In this document: piece after piece, positions 47,747-56,717 of the stretch
Numbering within the stretch: position 1 is the stretch's first letter
Layout of the letters: every line of letters begins with the position of its first letter
NCBI RefSeq assembly: GCF_014204895.1
Contig: NZ_JACHMF010000001.1
Location: forward strand, 2,232,001-2,296,000
Reading direction: 5' to 3'
Length of the DNA stretch: 64,000 bases
Source of the DNA: Paractinoplanes abujensis
GTDB lineage: Bacteria > Actinomycetota > Actinomycetes > Mycobacteriales > Micromonosporaceae
Made by a program: the position numbers and the translations under genes
The notes under the pieces: model-generated
The model's input: only the letters and a program-made list of their open reading frames with translations
The model's database searches: none
Told to the model about the DNA's origin: nothing

Positions 47747-48895
47747 TCAAACCCCCCTGACGAGGGACCGGCTGATCACCAGACGCTGGATCTGGTTGGT
47801 GCCCTCGACGATCTGCAGCACCTTGGCCTCGCGGAACCAGCGCTCGACGGGATGGTCGCTGACGTAACCCGCGCCGCCCAGCACCTGGACGGCGTCGGTG
47901 GTCACGCGCATCGCGGTGTCGGTGGCGAACAGCTTGGCCTGGGCCGCCTCGGTCGAGAACGGGCGGCCGGCGTCCTTGAGGCGGGCCGCGGACAGCAGCA
48001 GGGCGCGGGCGGCGGAGATCTGGGTCGCCATGTCGGCCAGCAGGAAGCCCACGCCCTGGAAGTCGGCGACGGCCCGGCCGAACTGCTCGCGCTCGCGGGC
48101 GTAACCGACCGCGTAGTCCAGGGCGGCCTGGGCCAGCCCGACGGCGCAGGCGGCGATGCCGAGCCGGCCCGCGTCGAGCGCCTCCATGGCGATGGTGAAG
48201 CCGATGCCCTCGGCGCCCACCAGCCGGTCGGCGTCGAGCTTGCAGTCATCGAAGACGATCTGGGCGGGGGCCGACGAGCGCAGGCCCATCACCTTCTCGG
48301 CCTTCTGCGGCCGGAGCCCGGGGGTGCCCGCGTCGGCGAGCAGGCACGAGATGCCACGGGCGCCCGGTCCCCCCGTACGGGCGAAGATGTTGTAGAAGTC
48401 GGCGTCGCGCCCGTGGGTGATCCACGCCTTGGTGCCGTTGACGACCCAGCGGCCGTCGCCGTCGCACCCGGCCTTCGTCTGCAACGACGCGGCGTCGCTG
48501 CCGCCCTGCGGTTCGGAGAGGCAGTACGCCCCCAGCAGTTCGCCACCGAGCATGTCGGGCAGCAGCTTGCGCAGCTTCTCGCTGCCGTGGGCGAAGACCG
48601 GATAGCAGGCCAGGGTGTGCACGCTGACCGCCTCGGCGATGGCCAGCCAGGTGCCCGCGAGGGTCTCGAGCACCTGCAGATAGACCTCGTACGGCTGGGC
48701 GGCCCCGCCGTCGGCCTCCGGATAGGGCAGGCCCAGCAGGCCGGACCGTCCGACCGTGCGCACCACCTCACGGGGGAACTCGCCGCGCGCCTCGAAACCG
48801 GCGGCCTTCGGGGCCAGCTCACGGGCGCACAGCTCACGGGTCAGGTCGAGCAGGTCATGGGCTTCGGCGGTGGGGAGCATCCGATCAACCGTCAC
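47747..48895 (-). CDS. Acyl-CoA dehydrogenase
   Basis: A 382-residue FAD-dependent acyl-CoA dehydrogenase. The family signatures are present: AYCLSEPQGGSDAASLQT for the FAD/substrate region, WITHGRDADFYNIFART, LLADAGTPGL, QFGRAVADFQGVGFLLADMA and the C-terminal LGGAGYVSDHPVERWFREAKVLQIVEGTNQIQ with the catalytic glutamate. It oxidises an acyl-CoA, perhaps linking to the crotonyl-CoA level of metabolism, although no electron-transfer flavoprotein is nearby. GTG 48895 has TAAGCT ending seven bases upstream (leaderless pattern). Confidence 0.93.
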   Translation of the reverse strand: MTVDRMLPTAEAHDLLDLTRELCARELAPKAAGFEARGEFPREVVRTVGRSGLLGLPYPEADGGAAQPYEVYLQVLETLAGTWLAIAEAVSVHTLACYPVFAHGSEKLRKLLPDMLGGELLGAYCLSEPQGGSDAASLQTKAGCDGDGRWVVNGTKAWITHGRDADFYNIFARTGGPGARGISCLLADAGTPGLRPQKAEKVMGLRSSAPAQIVFDDCKLDADRLVGAEGIGFTIAMEALDAGRLGIAACAVGLAQAALDYAVGYAREREQFGRAVADFQGVGFLLADMATQISAARALLLSAARLKDAGRPFSTEAAQAKLFATDTAMRVTTDAVQVLGGAGYVSDHPVERWFREAKVLQIVEGTNQIQRLVISRSLVRGV

Positions 48896-48955
48896 GACGC
48901 TTAGCTTAACGGTCGTTTGGGTCGCGATGCGACAGGCTGCCGTTAAGGTGGCACG

Positions 48956-49867
48956 GTGACCGCACAGCCGCTGCTCGCCGTCGACGCTCCCAGCCTCTAT
49001 TTCCGCGCCTTCCACGGCATCCCCGAGAAGGCGGCCCGGACCAGCGCGGGCGAGCCGGTCAACGCGATCCGCGGCTTCCTGGACATGATCGCTCAGCTGG
49101 TGCGCACCCGGAGGCCCGATCGGGTGGTCTGCGCGCTCGACGCCAGCTGGCGGCCGGCCTGGCGGGTCGAGCTGGTGCCGTCGTACAAGAAGCACCGGGT
49201 CGCGCACGGCGACGTCGAGGTGGTGCCGCCCGCCCTGGAGAAGCAGGTTCCCGTCTTGCTCGAGGTGCTCGCGGCGGTGGGCATCCCGGCGTTCGGAGTG
49301 GACGGCTACGAGGCCGACGACGTGCTGGGCACGCTGGCCGCCACGCAACCCGCGCCGGTCGAGGTGGTCTCGGGCGACCGCGACCTGTTCCAGCTGGTCG
49401 ACGACGACCGCGGCACGAGGCTGCTCTACTGCGGGCGCGGCGTGGCCAAGCTCGAGGACGCCGACAACGCGCTGGTCGAAAGCAAGTACGGGGTGCCCGC
49501 GAAGTGGTACGCGGACTTCGCGGCCATGCGCGGCGACGCCAGCGACGGCCTGCCCGGCGTGCCCGGCGTGGGCGAGAAGACGGCGGCCCGGCTGGTCATG
49601 CGTTACGGCGGGGTCGAGCAGATCCTGGCCGCGCTGGACGATCCCGACGCCGGGTTCGCGCCGGGGGTGCGCACCAAACTCGACGCCTCACGCGACTATC
49701 TGGCGGCGGCGCTGCCGGTGTGCAAGGTGGCCCTGGACGTGAAGCTGCCCGATTTCGATCCGGCCGTTCCGCGCTCCCCCCGGGATCCGGACGCGCTGAT
49801 CGCCCTGGCCGAGCGGTGGAACCTGGCCAACTCGGCCAAGCGCCTGGTGGACGCGCTCGCGGCCTAG
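48956..49867 (+). CDS. 5'-3' exonuclease (PolI N-terminal-like FEN)
   Basis: A 303-residue stand-alone 5'-3' exonuclease/flap endonuclease. It begins LLAVDAPSLYFRAFHGIP, has VDGYEADDVLGTLA and EVVSGDRDLFQLVDD with the metal-binding aspartates, and the helix-hairpin-helix DGLPGVPGVGEKTAARLV. The metal-site residues appear intact. It resembles the N-terminal domain of DNA polymerase I, common as a separate gene in actinobacteria, and may process Okazaki fragments or repair flaps. GTG 48956 has TAAGGT ending six bases upstream (leaderless). Confidence 0.93.
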   Translation: MTAQPLLAVDAPSLYFRAFHGIPEKAARTSAGEPVNAIRGFLDMIAQLVRTRRPDRVVCALDASWRPAWRVELVPSYKKHRVAHGDVEVVPPALEKQVPVLLEVLAAVGIPAFGVDGYEADDVLGTLAATQPAPVEVVSGDRDLFQLVDDDRGTRLLYCGRGVAKLEDADNALVESKYGVPAKWYADFAAMRGDASDGLPGVPGVGEKTAARLVMRYGGVEQILAALDDPDAGFAPGVRTKLDASRDYLAAALPVCKVALDVKLPDFDPAVPRSPRDPDALIALAERWNLANSAKRLVDALAA

Positions 49868-50343
49868 AACGTCAGCACGTACGTCTGGCCCTTGACCTGG
49901 CCCGCGCCGAAACCGACGTGCGGCTCCTCCTCGACCAGCTCGAAACCGCGCGACACGTAGAGGCGGCCGGCCGTGGCTTGCTGATCGGTGGTCCACAATC
50001 TCGTTCGGCGATATCCACTTCTGCGCGCGAAGTCCAGGCAGGTGTCCACCAGCCGCGCGCCGAATCCGTGCCCGCGCGCCTCCGGGACCACCAGCAGCAC
50101 CCGCAGCACGGCCGTGTCGTCGCCGCCGTCCACGCAGAAGACGGAGCCGGCACGGCGACCGTCCTGGCGTTCGGCGATCCAAGCGTTCTCCCGTACGGGG
50201 TCGTGCCCGCCCGCGTAGCCGGCGACGATCCGCGCCACGAGCGTCTCGAAAGAAGCGTCCCAGCCCCACTCCGACGCGTAGAGCTCACCGTGCGCCTGGA
50301 TCACCCAGCCCAGATCGCCGGGCCGGCCCAGTTCCCTGATCAT
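49864..50343 (-). CDS. GNAT-family acetyltransferase
   Basis: A 159-residue GNAT protein. It begins MIRELGRPGDLGWVIQAHGELYASEWGW, contains FCVDGGDDTAVLRVLLVVPEARGHGFGARLV with a full acetyl-CoA loop, and ends with LYVSRGFELVEEEPH. It resembles the GNAT half of MarR-GNAT regulator fusions, without the MarR part. The GGGAGG site is good. It is divergent from a TetR gene across an operator, so it is probably that regulator's target. Confidence 0.85.
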   Translation of the reverse strand: MIRELGRPGDLGWVIQAHGELYASEWGWDASFETLVARIVAGYAGGHDPVRENAWIAERQDGRRAGSVFCVDGGDDTAVLRVLLVVPEARGHGFGARLVDTCLDFARRSGYRRTRLWTTDQQATAGRLYVSRGFELVEEEPHVGFGAGQVKGQTYVLTF

Positions 50344-50361
50344 CACTGCCTCCCGCCGCCA

Positions 50362-50379
50362 CTGAAACAGTCGTTTCAG
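50362..50379. promoter_or_regulatory. TetR-type operator CTGAAACAGTCGTTTCAG
   Basis: A perfect inverted repeat with seven-base arms and a four-base spacer lies in the 54-bp interval between the divergent GNAT and TetR genes. It is placed where the -35 region of the TetR gene would be (its TACTAT -10 is at 50386-50391), so binding would block both promoters. Confidence 0.75.
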
Positions 50380-50397
50380 CGGGGATACTATCCCCTC

Positions 50398-50940
50398 GTG
50401 GCGCAGGGGCGGCGGGACGAACTTCTGGACAAGGCGTACGCCTACGTCCGCGCGTCCGGCCTCTCCGACATGTCCCTCCGGCCGCTGGCGGCGGCGATCG
50501 GGTCGAGCCCGCGGGTGCTGCTGTTCCTGTTCGAGAGCAAGGACGGCCTGATCCGCGCCCTGCTGGCCCGGGCCCGGGAGGACGAGCTGTCGGCCTTGCG
50601 GGGCACCCTCCCCCACGGCGCCGGCGCCGGCGCGGCCGGGCTGGCCGTGTGGGAGTGGCTGGCCGATCCGGGCCACGCCTCGCTGTTGCGCCTGTGGGCC
50701 GAGGCCTACGCGCGCTCGCTCGGCGCCACCGACGGGCCGTGGGCGGGTTTCGCGGCCGAGACCGTGGCCGACTGGCTCGACGTCCTGGCCCGCGCCGACC
50801 CCGGATCGAGCCCGGCCCAGCGTACGGCGGTGCTGGCCGTGCTGCGCGGCGCTCTGCTCGACCTCCTGGCCACCGGCGACGTCGACCGCGTCACGTCCGG
50901 CGTGCGCCACGCGTTGTCGGCGGCTTCCCCGTCGTCCTGA
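50398..50940 (+). CDS. TetR-family regulator
   Basis: A 180-residue TetR-type repressor. The N-terminal helix-turn-helix reads LLDKAYAYVRASGLSDMSLRPLAAAIGSSPRVLLFLFESKDGLI, and the C-terminal domain is helical and ligand-binding. It is divergent from a GNAT gene with a perfect palindromic operator between, and convergent with an MFS exporter gene just downstream. The GTG start has TACTAT ending six bases upstream (leaderless pattern). Confidence 0.9.
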   Translation: MAQGRRDELLDKAYAYVRASGLSDMSLRPLAAAIGSSPRVLLFLFESKDGLIRALLARAREDELSALRGTLPHGAGAGAAGLAVWEWLADPGHASLLRLWAEAYARSLGATDGPWAGFAAETVADWLDVLARADPGSSPAQRTAVLAVLRGALLDLLATGDVDRVTSGVRHALSAASPSS

Positions 50941-52434
50941 CTACGGCCGATGCCCACCGGACGCCGGCTCTGTCCGATCACGTCGATCCGCGCTGCCGTC
51001 GCGGTCAGCGCCGCCGTCGCGGTCAGCGCCGCCCTCCGCACGGTGGCGGCGGCCCGAGAGTACGTCGGCCAGCGCGGCGAGCAGGGCCACCGTCACGAAG
51101 CTGACGGTGAGCCACAGCGAGCCGCGGAACGCGCCGCCCCAGTCGCCCTGACCGGCGGCCAGACGGTTGAAGAAGAAGGAACCCACCGCGGCGATCCCCA
51201 TGGCCGTGCCGATGCGCTGACCGGTCTGCAGCACCGCGCCGGCACTGCCCGCCCTTTCCACCGGCACCTCGGAGAGGGTCAGCGTCTGGTTCGGGCTGAT
51301 CACGAAGCCGCTGCCCAGCCCGGCCACCAGCAGCGGGAGCGCGGCCGCCCAGCCGCCGCCCGAGCCGGGCACCAGCCGCAGCGCGATGTCGGCCGCGGCC
51401 AGCCCCACGATGACCGCGATCAGGCCGCCGACGACCATGTGCCGGCCGAACCGCTGCACGAACCGGCCGCCCACCGCGGACGCCACGGCCGAGCCGACCG
51501 CGAACGGGGTGATGGCCAGGCCCGCCTCCAGGGCGCTGTAGCCCAGGCCGCTCTGCAGGTAGAGCGTGTAGATGAAGAAGATCGTGGTGAATCCGGCGAA
51601 GTACAGCAGGCCGATGAGGGCACCCAGACCGTACGAGCGGACCTTGAACAGGCTCAGCTCGACGAGCGCGGTGCCCCGGAACCGCCGCTCCCACCACCAG
51701 AACACCGCCAGCACCGCGGCTCCCGCCACCACCAGCAGCCACTTCCAGGCACCGGTCCACTCGCGTTCCTGCACGAGGGGCAGCAGCACCAGCACCACGC
51801 CCAGGCCGAGCAGGGCCACACCGACCGGGTCGAGGCTCTCCCGCCGCTTGCCGCCCTGCGCCAGGGGGATCCAGCGCATCCCGAGGATCACGGCCACGAT
51901 GCCGATCGGCACGTTGAGGTAGAAGATCCAGCGCCAGCCCTCGCTCGGGCCGAGCAGCGCGATGAGCAGGCCACCGAGCAGCGGGCCGACCGCTGTGGAG
52001 ACACCGATGGTGGCGCCGAGCAGCCCGAACGGTTTGCCCCGCTCCTTGGGCTCGAACATCTGCTGGATGAGCCCGGAGACCTGCGGGTTGACGATGCCCG
52101 CGGCGGCGCCCTGCACGAGCCGGGCCACGACCAGCCACAGGGCCGACTGGGCCAGGCCGGCGGCCGCGCTGGCCAGCGTGAACAGGATCAGCCCGACGAC
52201 GAAGGCGTTGCGCCGGCCGCGGGCGTCGCCGAACCGGCCGGCCGGCACGAGCAGCAGCCCGAACGTCAGCGCGTACCCGGACAGCACCCATTGCAGCTCG
52301 GCCGAGCTCAACTGGAGCTCGTCACGGATCGACGGCAGGGCGACGTTGACGATGCTCACATCGAGCAGGGTCATGAAGCCCGCGACCAGGGCAACGGTGA
52401 GCGCTTTCCAGCGCGTGGACTGTTCGGGTGTCAC
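50941..52434 (-). CDS. MFS drug exporter, DHA2 (14-helix) family
   Basis: A 497-residue exporter of the EmrB/QacA type with about 14 transmembrane helices. Motif A appears as GRFGDARGRRNAFV after helix two, motif C as GLLGATIGVSTAVGPLLGGLL, and LLDVSIVNVALPSI in helix one is the typical proton/drug site with Asp. The C-terminal tail has an imperfect ADRDG repeat encoded by an 18-bp tandem repeat near 51000. It probably exports drugs. It is convergent with the TetR gene (one-base gap); no operator was found at its own start. Confidence 0.92.
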   Translation of the reverse strand: MTPEQSTRWKALTVALVAGFMTLLDVSIVNVALPSIRDELQLSSAELQWVLSGYALTFGLLLVPAGRFGDARGRRNAFVVGLILFTLASAAAGLAQSALWLVVARLVQGAAAGIVNPQVSGLIQQMFEPKERGKPFGLLGATIGVSTAVGPLLGGLLIALLGPSEGWRWIFYLNVPIGIVAVILGMRWIPLAQGGKRRESLDPVGVALLGLGVVLVLLPLVQEREWTGAWKWLLVVAGAAVLAVFWWWERRFRGTALVELSLFKVRSYGLGALIGLLYFAGFTTIFFIYTLYLQSGLGYSALEAGLAITPFAVGSAVASAVGGRFVQRFGRHMVVGGLIAVIVGLAAADIALRLVPGSGGGWAAALPLLVAGLGSGFVISPNQTLTLSEVPVERAGSAGAVLQTGQRIGTAMGIAAVGSFFFNRLAAGQGDWGGAFRGSLWLTVSFVTVALLAALADVLSGRRHRAEGGADRDGGADRDGSADRRDRTEPASGGHRP

Positions 52435-52490
52435 GGTCCGACCGATTCCCCGCTCGATCGGCGGCTAACCCGCGATCTAATGTGTGCCGC

Positions 52491-53525
52491 ATGACGTCGT
52501 TCGCGGTGGTGGGGTCCGGGTGGCGGGCCGAGATGTTCTGGCGGCTGGCGGCGGCTCTGCCCGACGTCGAGTGCGTGGGCGCGGTCGTGCGCACGCCGCG
52601 CGATCTGCCGGTGCCCACGTTCTCCTCGCTCGACGACATCCGGCCCGACTTCGTGGTCACCGCGGTGCCCTGGGCGGCCAACCCGTCGGTGATCGTCGAA
52701 GCGGTTGACCGCGGGCTGCCGGTGCTGGCCGAGACGCCGCCCGCGCCCGGCGCCGACGGGCTGACCGAGCTCTGGCAGCGCACCGGCGACACCGGGCTGG
52801 TCCAGGTGGCCGAGCAGTACCTGCTGGTGCCGGCGCACGCCGCGCGCCTGGCCGCCGTACGGGCTCAGGTGATCGGCACGCCGACGCAGGTGCAGGTGTC
52901 GTCGACGCACATGTATCACGCGGTCTCGATGATGCGCGGCTTCCTGGGCGCCGGACGCGGCCCGGTGACCGTGCGGGCCTCCCGCAGCACGGCCCCGCTG
53001 GTCGACCCGCTGACCCGCGACGGCTGGACCGACGACCCCGAGCCCAGACCGGCCACCACGACGATCGCCACCATCGACTTCGGCGACGGGCTTTCCGGGC
53101 TCTACGACTTCACCGACAATCAGTGGCACAACCAGCTGCGGTTCCGCCGGATCGTGGTCCGCGGCACGCACGGCGAGCTGCGTGACGACGAGGTCGTGCG
53201 GCTCACCGAGCCCCGCACGATCGTGCGCTCGCCCCTCGTGCGCCGGCAGACCGGTTACGACCTCGACCTGGACGACTTCGACACCGACACGATCACGCTG
53301 GGCGACCGGGTGCTGTTCCGCAACCCGTTCCCGGGCCGCCGGTTCAACGACGAGGAGATCGCGATCGCCACGTTGTTGCGGCGCATGGCCGACTGGGTGC
53401 GCGGGGACGGCCCGCCGCCCTATCCTCTGGCCGACGGCGCGCACGATCACCGGATCGCGCTCGCCGTCGAGGAATCGGCTGATACCGACCGTACCGTGAC
53501 GATCCCCACACCGATCTGGCGGTAG
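52491..53525 (+). CDS. Gfo/Idh/MocA-family oxidoreductase
   Basis: A 344-residue NAD(P)-dependent oxidoreductase-like protein. The N-terminal Rossmann motif is FAVVGSGWRAEMFWRLA, followed by VVTAVPWAANPSVIVEAVDRGLPVLAETPPAP, the family region with the expected EKP-like glutamate (here AETPP, lacking the usual lysine). The C-terminal alpha/beta domain contains TIDFGDGLSGLYDF. The loss of the lysine suggests altered chemistry or a non-dehydrogenase role. ATG 52491 has TAATGT ending seven bases upstream (leaderless). Confidence 0.85.
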   Translation: MTSFAVVGSGWRAEMFWRLAAALPDVECVGAVVRTPRDLPVPTFSSLDDIRPDFVVTAVPWAANPSVIVEAVDRGLPVLAETPPAPGADGLTELWQRTGDTGLVQVAEQYLLVPAHAARLAAVRAQVIGTPTQVQVSSTHMYHAVSMMRGFLGAGRGPVTVRASRSTAPLVDPLTRDGWTDDPEPRPATTTIATIDFGDGLSGLYDFTDNQWHNQLRFRRIVVRGTHGELRDDEVVRLTEPRTIVRSPLVRRQTGYDLDLDDFDTDTITLGDRVLFRNPFPGRRFNDEEIAIATLLRRMADWVRGDGPPPYPLADGAHDHRIALAVEESADTDRTVTIPTPIWR

Positions 53526-53605
53526 ATCCGACCATTCACTCAGGCCGGGACCCGGCCGCCCGATGAAAAAACGGGACAGCCCGAGCCACGACCGGAGGGG
53601 GGCCG

Positions 53606-56600
53606 ATGACGACGCGAGCTGTTCGCGCCGCGTTCGGCGCGTGGATCGTGGTGATTTCCGCGTTCTACTACGCCTTCCCCGACGCGCACCTGTTCACGTG
53701 GGCGCTGCTCGGCTACTCCAGCGCCGCGATGGTGCTGGTCGGCGTGCGGCTCCATCGCCCGTCACGCCGGCTGCCGTGGTATCTGATCGCGGTCGCGCTG
53801 GTGTTCTTCACGACCGGCGACTCGCTCTACAACTTCATCCTCTTCCTGGGCCGCGAACCGGCCTTCCCCGGCCCCACCGACCTGCTCTACCTGGCCGTCT
53901 ACGTGTTCCTGACGGCCGCCTTCCTGCTGTTCGTGCGGGCTCGCGGCGGCGCCAGCAACCGCGCCGCCCTGCTCGACGCGCTCGTCCCCACCGTCGGCCT
54001 GGGCCTGCTCTCGTGGGTGTACTGGATCGCGCCGTTCACCCGCTCGCACGAGCTCAGCTTCCTGGAGAAGCTCGTCTCGATCGGCTACCCGTTCGGCGAC
54101 GTGCTCACCCTGGCCCTGACGCTACGCATGCTGACCAGCCCCGGCCGCAAACCGCGGGCGCTGATCGCCCTCGTCGTCGCGATGGCCGGCCTGCTCGTCA
54201 GCGACATCTTCTACGGGCAGAGCCAGCTCAACAGCGCCTGGTCGCTGGGCGGCCCGGTCGACCTGGGCTGGATCATCTTCTACGCCGTGATGGCCTGGAC
54301 CGCCCTCATGCCCTCGATGACGCTGCTCACCGAGAAGCTGCCCCAGGCCGCCGGGACCGACCTGCGCACCGGCCGGCTGGCCCTGATGGCCACGGCCGCC
54401 CTGATCGCCCCGGCCGTGCTCTACGTCGAATGGATCAACGGCAAGGAGATCGAGTCGGCTCGCGGCGGCGTCGTGGACGCGCCGGTCATCGCGGGCGCCG
54501 CGGCGCTGATGTTCCTGCTCGTGCTGGGCCGGGTCAACGGGCTGGCGGTGGCCCAGCGCCACGCCCGGGCCCGCGAGCGGGCGCTGCACCAGGCGGGCGC
54601 GGCCGTGTTCGCGGCCACCACCGAGGCCGAGGCCGCGCAGGCAGTCCGCGACGCCGTGACCAAGCTGATGCCGCCCGGCCAGCCCTTCCGCCTCAGCATC
54701 ACCGCCACCGCCGGCCTGCCCCACCAGCCCGGCCTGCGCCTGCTCACGGCGGGCGAGCTGCCCGAGGGCGCGCGCTCCGGAGACTTCGAGCACTTCCTGT
54801 ACGCCACGATGCCGCTGCCCGGCGAGGGCCGCGTCGCCGCCGGGCAGCTCGGCGGCCCGGTCGCGGTGCTGCGCGAGATGAAGCCGACGCTCGAGGCCCT
54901 GCTGGGCCAGCTCGAAGTCGTGCTGCAGCGCATCGGCCTGACCGGCGAGGTCAACCGGCGCAACAGCGAGGCCTACTTCCGCACGCTGATCCAGAACGCG
55001 TCGGACGTCATCCTGATCGTCGACGCCGACGACACCATCTCGTACGCGTCCCCGTCGGCCGACACCGTGCTCGGCCACCCCGACCTGACCGGAACGCCGC
55101 TGTCCGCCCTGATCGCGGTCAGCCACCACACCGCGCTGAGCGAGGCGCTGGCCGCTGTGCGTACCGGGCGCGACCAGGCCGACGCGACCGACCTGGCCGT
55201 GCTGTGCGGCGACGGCCGGCTGCTGCAGATCGAATGCACCGGCCGCGACCTGCGCGACGACCCCACCGTCCGGGGCCTGGTCCTGACCATGCGCGACGTG
55301 ACCGAGCGCCGCCGCCTCGAGGAGGACCTGTCCCATCTGGCCTTCCACGACGGCCTGACCGGGCTGGCCAACCGCGTGCTGTTCCGCAACCGCCTGGAAC
55401 AGGCGTACACCGTGGCCGAACGCGACGACGAGATCATCGCCGTGCTCTTCGTCGACCTCGACGACTTCAAGGACGTCAACGACACCCTCGGGCACGCCGT
55501 CGGCGACCAGCTGCTGGTCAGCGTGGGTGAGCGGATCTCGCAGGTGATCGGGGTGGCCGACACAGCCGCGCGGATGGGCGGCGACGAGTTCGCCATCCTG
55601 ATCGAGCAGAGTCCCGACGCCGGCCGGGCCGAGGAACTCGCCGGACGCATCGTGCAGGCCCTGGCCGTACCGGTGGAGGTGTCCGACGGCATCGGCGGCA
55701 GCCACATCGTCAGCGGCGCGGCCAGCGTCGGTGTGGCCACCAACCGCGACGCCGGCTCCGCCACCGAGCTGCTGCGCCACGCCGACCTGGCCCTCTACCA
55801 GGCCAAGGGCGAAGCCAAGGGCACCTGGCAGCGCTACCAGAGCGACCTGCACACCGCTATGGTGCAGCGCCTGGAGACCCGGGCCGCGTTGCACGAGGCG
55901 ATCGACAACGAGCAGTTCGCCGTCATGTATCAGCCCATCGTCGACATCGGCACCGCCGACACCGTCGGGGTGGAGGCGCTGGTGCGCTGGCAGCACCCCA
56001 CCCGCGGCCTGCTCGGCCCCTACCACTTCATCGAGGTCGCCGAGGAGAGCGGCGCGATCGTCGAGATCGGCCGGTGGGTGCTGCGCGCGGCGCTGACCGA
56101 GTTCGCCGGCCTGCGCGCCGCCGACGCCGAGAGCACGCTGCGCTACGTCAGCGTCAACGTCTCGGCCCGCCAGTTCCGCACACCCGGCTTCGTCGACCTG
56201 GTGCGCGAGGCGCTGGCCGACAGCGGCGCGCGCCCGGAATGGCTGCTGCTGGAGATCACCGAGAGCCTGCTGCTGCGCGACGCCGACCAGGTCTGGAGCG
56301 ACCTGGAGGAACTGCGGGCACTGGGTGTGCGGATCGCGATCGACGACTTCGGCACCGGCTACTCGTCGCTGAGCTACCTGCGGCAGATGCCCGTCGACGT
56401 GCTCAAGGTCGACAAGTCGTTCATCGACGACATCCTCGGCAGCGAGCAGCAGCGGGCGCTGGTCGACGCCATCGTCACGCTGGCCCGCAACCTCGACCTG
56501 GCCGTGGTGGCCGAGGGTATCGAGGACGAAGGACAGCGGGCCGAACTGGCCGCGATGGGTTGCCCGTACGGGCAGGGTTATCTGTTCTCCAAGCCCGTGT

Positions 56601-56665
56601 GGGCGCACGAGATCGTGGCCCGCCGGCACACCGGCCCCGAACTCTCCGATCTCTCCGCAGCCTGA
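53606..56665 (+). CDS. Membrane PAS-GGDEF-EAL cyclic-di-GMP protein
   Basis: A 1019-residue signalling protein. The N-terminal part has about nine transmembrane helices (residues 10-310), a linker of about 150 residues, then a PAS domain (about 450-575), a GGDEF domain with intact RMGGDEF near residue 660 and an EAL domain with intact GVEALVRW near 790 and DDFGTGYSS, KVDKSF and AEGIED motifs. Both catalytic signatures are complete, so it could synthesise and degrade cyclic di-GMP. The product-inhibition I-site RxxD is GVAD here, lacking the arginine. Homologous architectures regulate development in actinomycetes. GGAGGGGGG precedes ATG 53606. Confidence 0.92.
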   Translation: MTTRAVRAAFGAWIVVISAFYYAFPDAHLFTWALLGYSSAAMVLVGVRLHRPSRRLPWYLIAVALVFFTTGDSLYNFILFLGREPAFPGPTDLLYLAVYVFLTAAFLLFVRARGGASNRAALLDALVPTVGLGLLSWVYWIAPFTRSHELSFLEKLVSIGYPFGDVLTLALTLRMLTSPGRKPRALIALVVAMAGLLVSDIFYGQSQLNSAWSLGGPVDLGWIIFYAVMAWTALMPSMTLLTEKLPQAAGTDLRTGRLALMATAALIAPAVLYVEWINGKEIESARGGVVDAPVIAGAAALMFLLVLGRVNGLAVAQRHARARERALHQAGAAVFAATTEAEAAQAVRDAVTKLMPPGQPFRLSITATAGLPHQPGLRLLTAGELPEGARSGDFEHFLYATMPLPGEGRVAAGQLGGPVAVLREMKPTLEALLGQLEVVLQRIGLTGEVNRRNSEAYFRTLIQNASDVILIVDADDTISYASPSADTVLGHPDLTGTPLSALIAVSHHTALSEALAAVRTGRDQADATDLAVLCGDGRLLQIECTGRDLRDDPTVRGLVLTMRDVTERRRLEEDLSHLAFHDGLTGLANRVLFRNRLEQAYTVAERDDEIIAVLFVDLDDFKDVNDTLGHAVGDQLLVSVGERISQVIGVADTAARMGGDEFAILIEQSPDAGRAEELAGRIVQALAVPVEVSDGIGGSHIVSGAASVGVATNRDAGSATELLRHADLALYQAKGEAKGTWQRYQSDLHTAMVQRLETRAALHEAIDNEQFAVMYQPIVDIGTADTVGVEALVRWQHPTRGLLGPYHFIEVAEESGAIVEIGRWVLRAALTEFAGLRAADAESTLRYVSVNVSARQFRTPGFVDLVREALADSGARPEWLLLEITESLLLRDADQVWSDLEELRALGVRIAIDDFGTGYSSLSYLRQMPVDVLKVDKSFIDDILGSEQQRALVDAIVTLARNLDLAVVAEGIEDEGQRAELAAMGCPYGQGYLFSKPVWAHEIVARRHTGPELSDLSAA

Positions 56666-56717
56666 ATTTCGGGTTATTCACTGGCGGTCATGGGCCTCAG
56701 GCGGCAGGGTCGGAGGG

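Noticed and set aside
54122..56629. An 835-codon open frame antisense to the GGDEF-EAL gene
   Set aside because: Low-complexity Gly/Val/Gln-rich translation; it mirrors the codon bias of the real gene.
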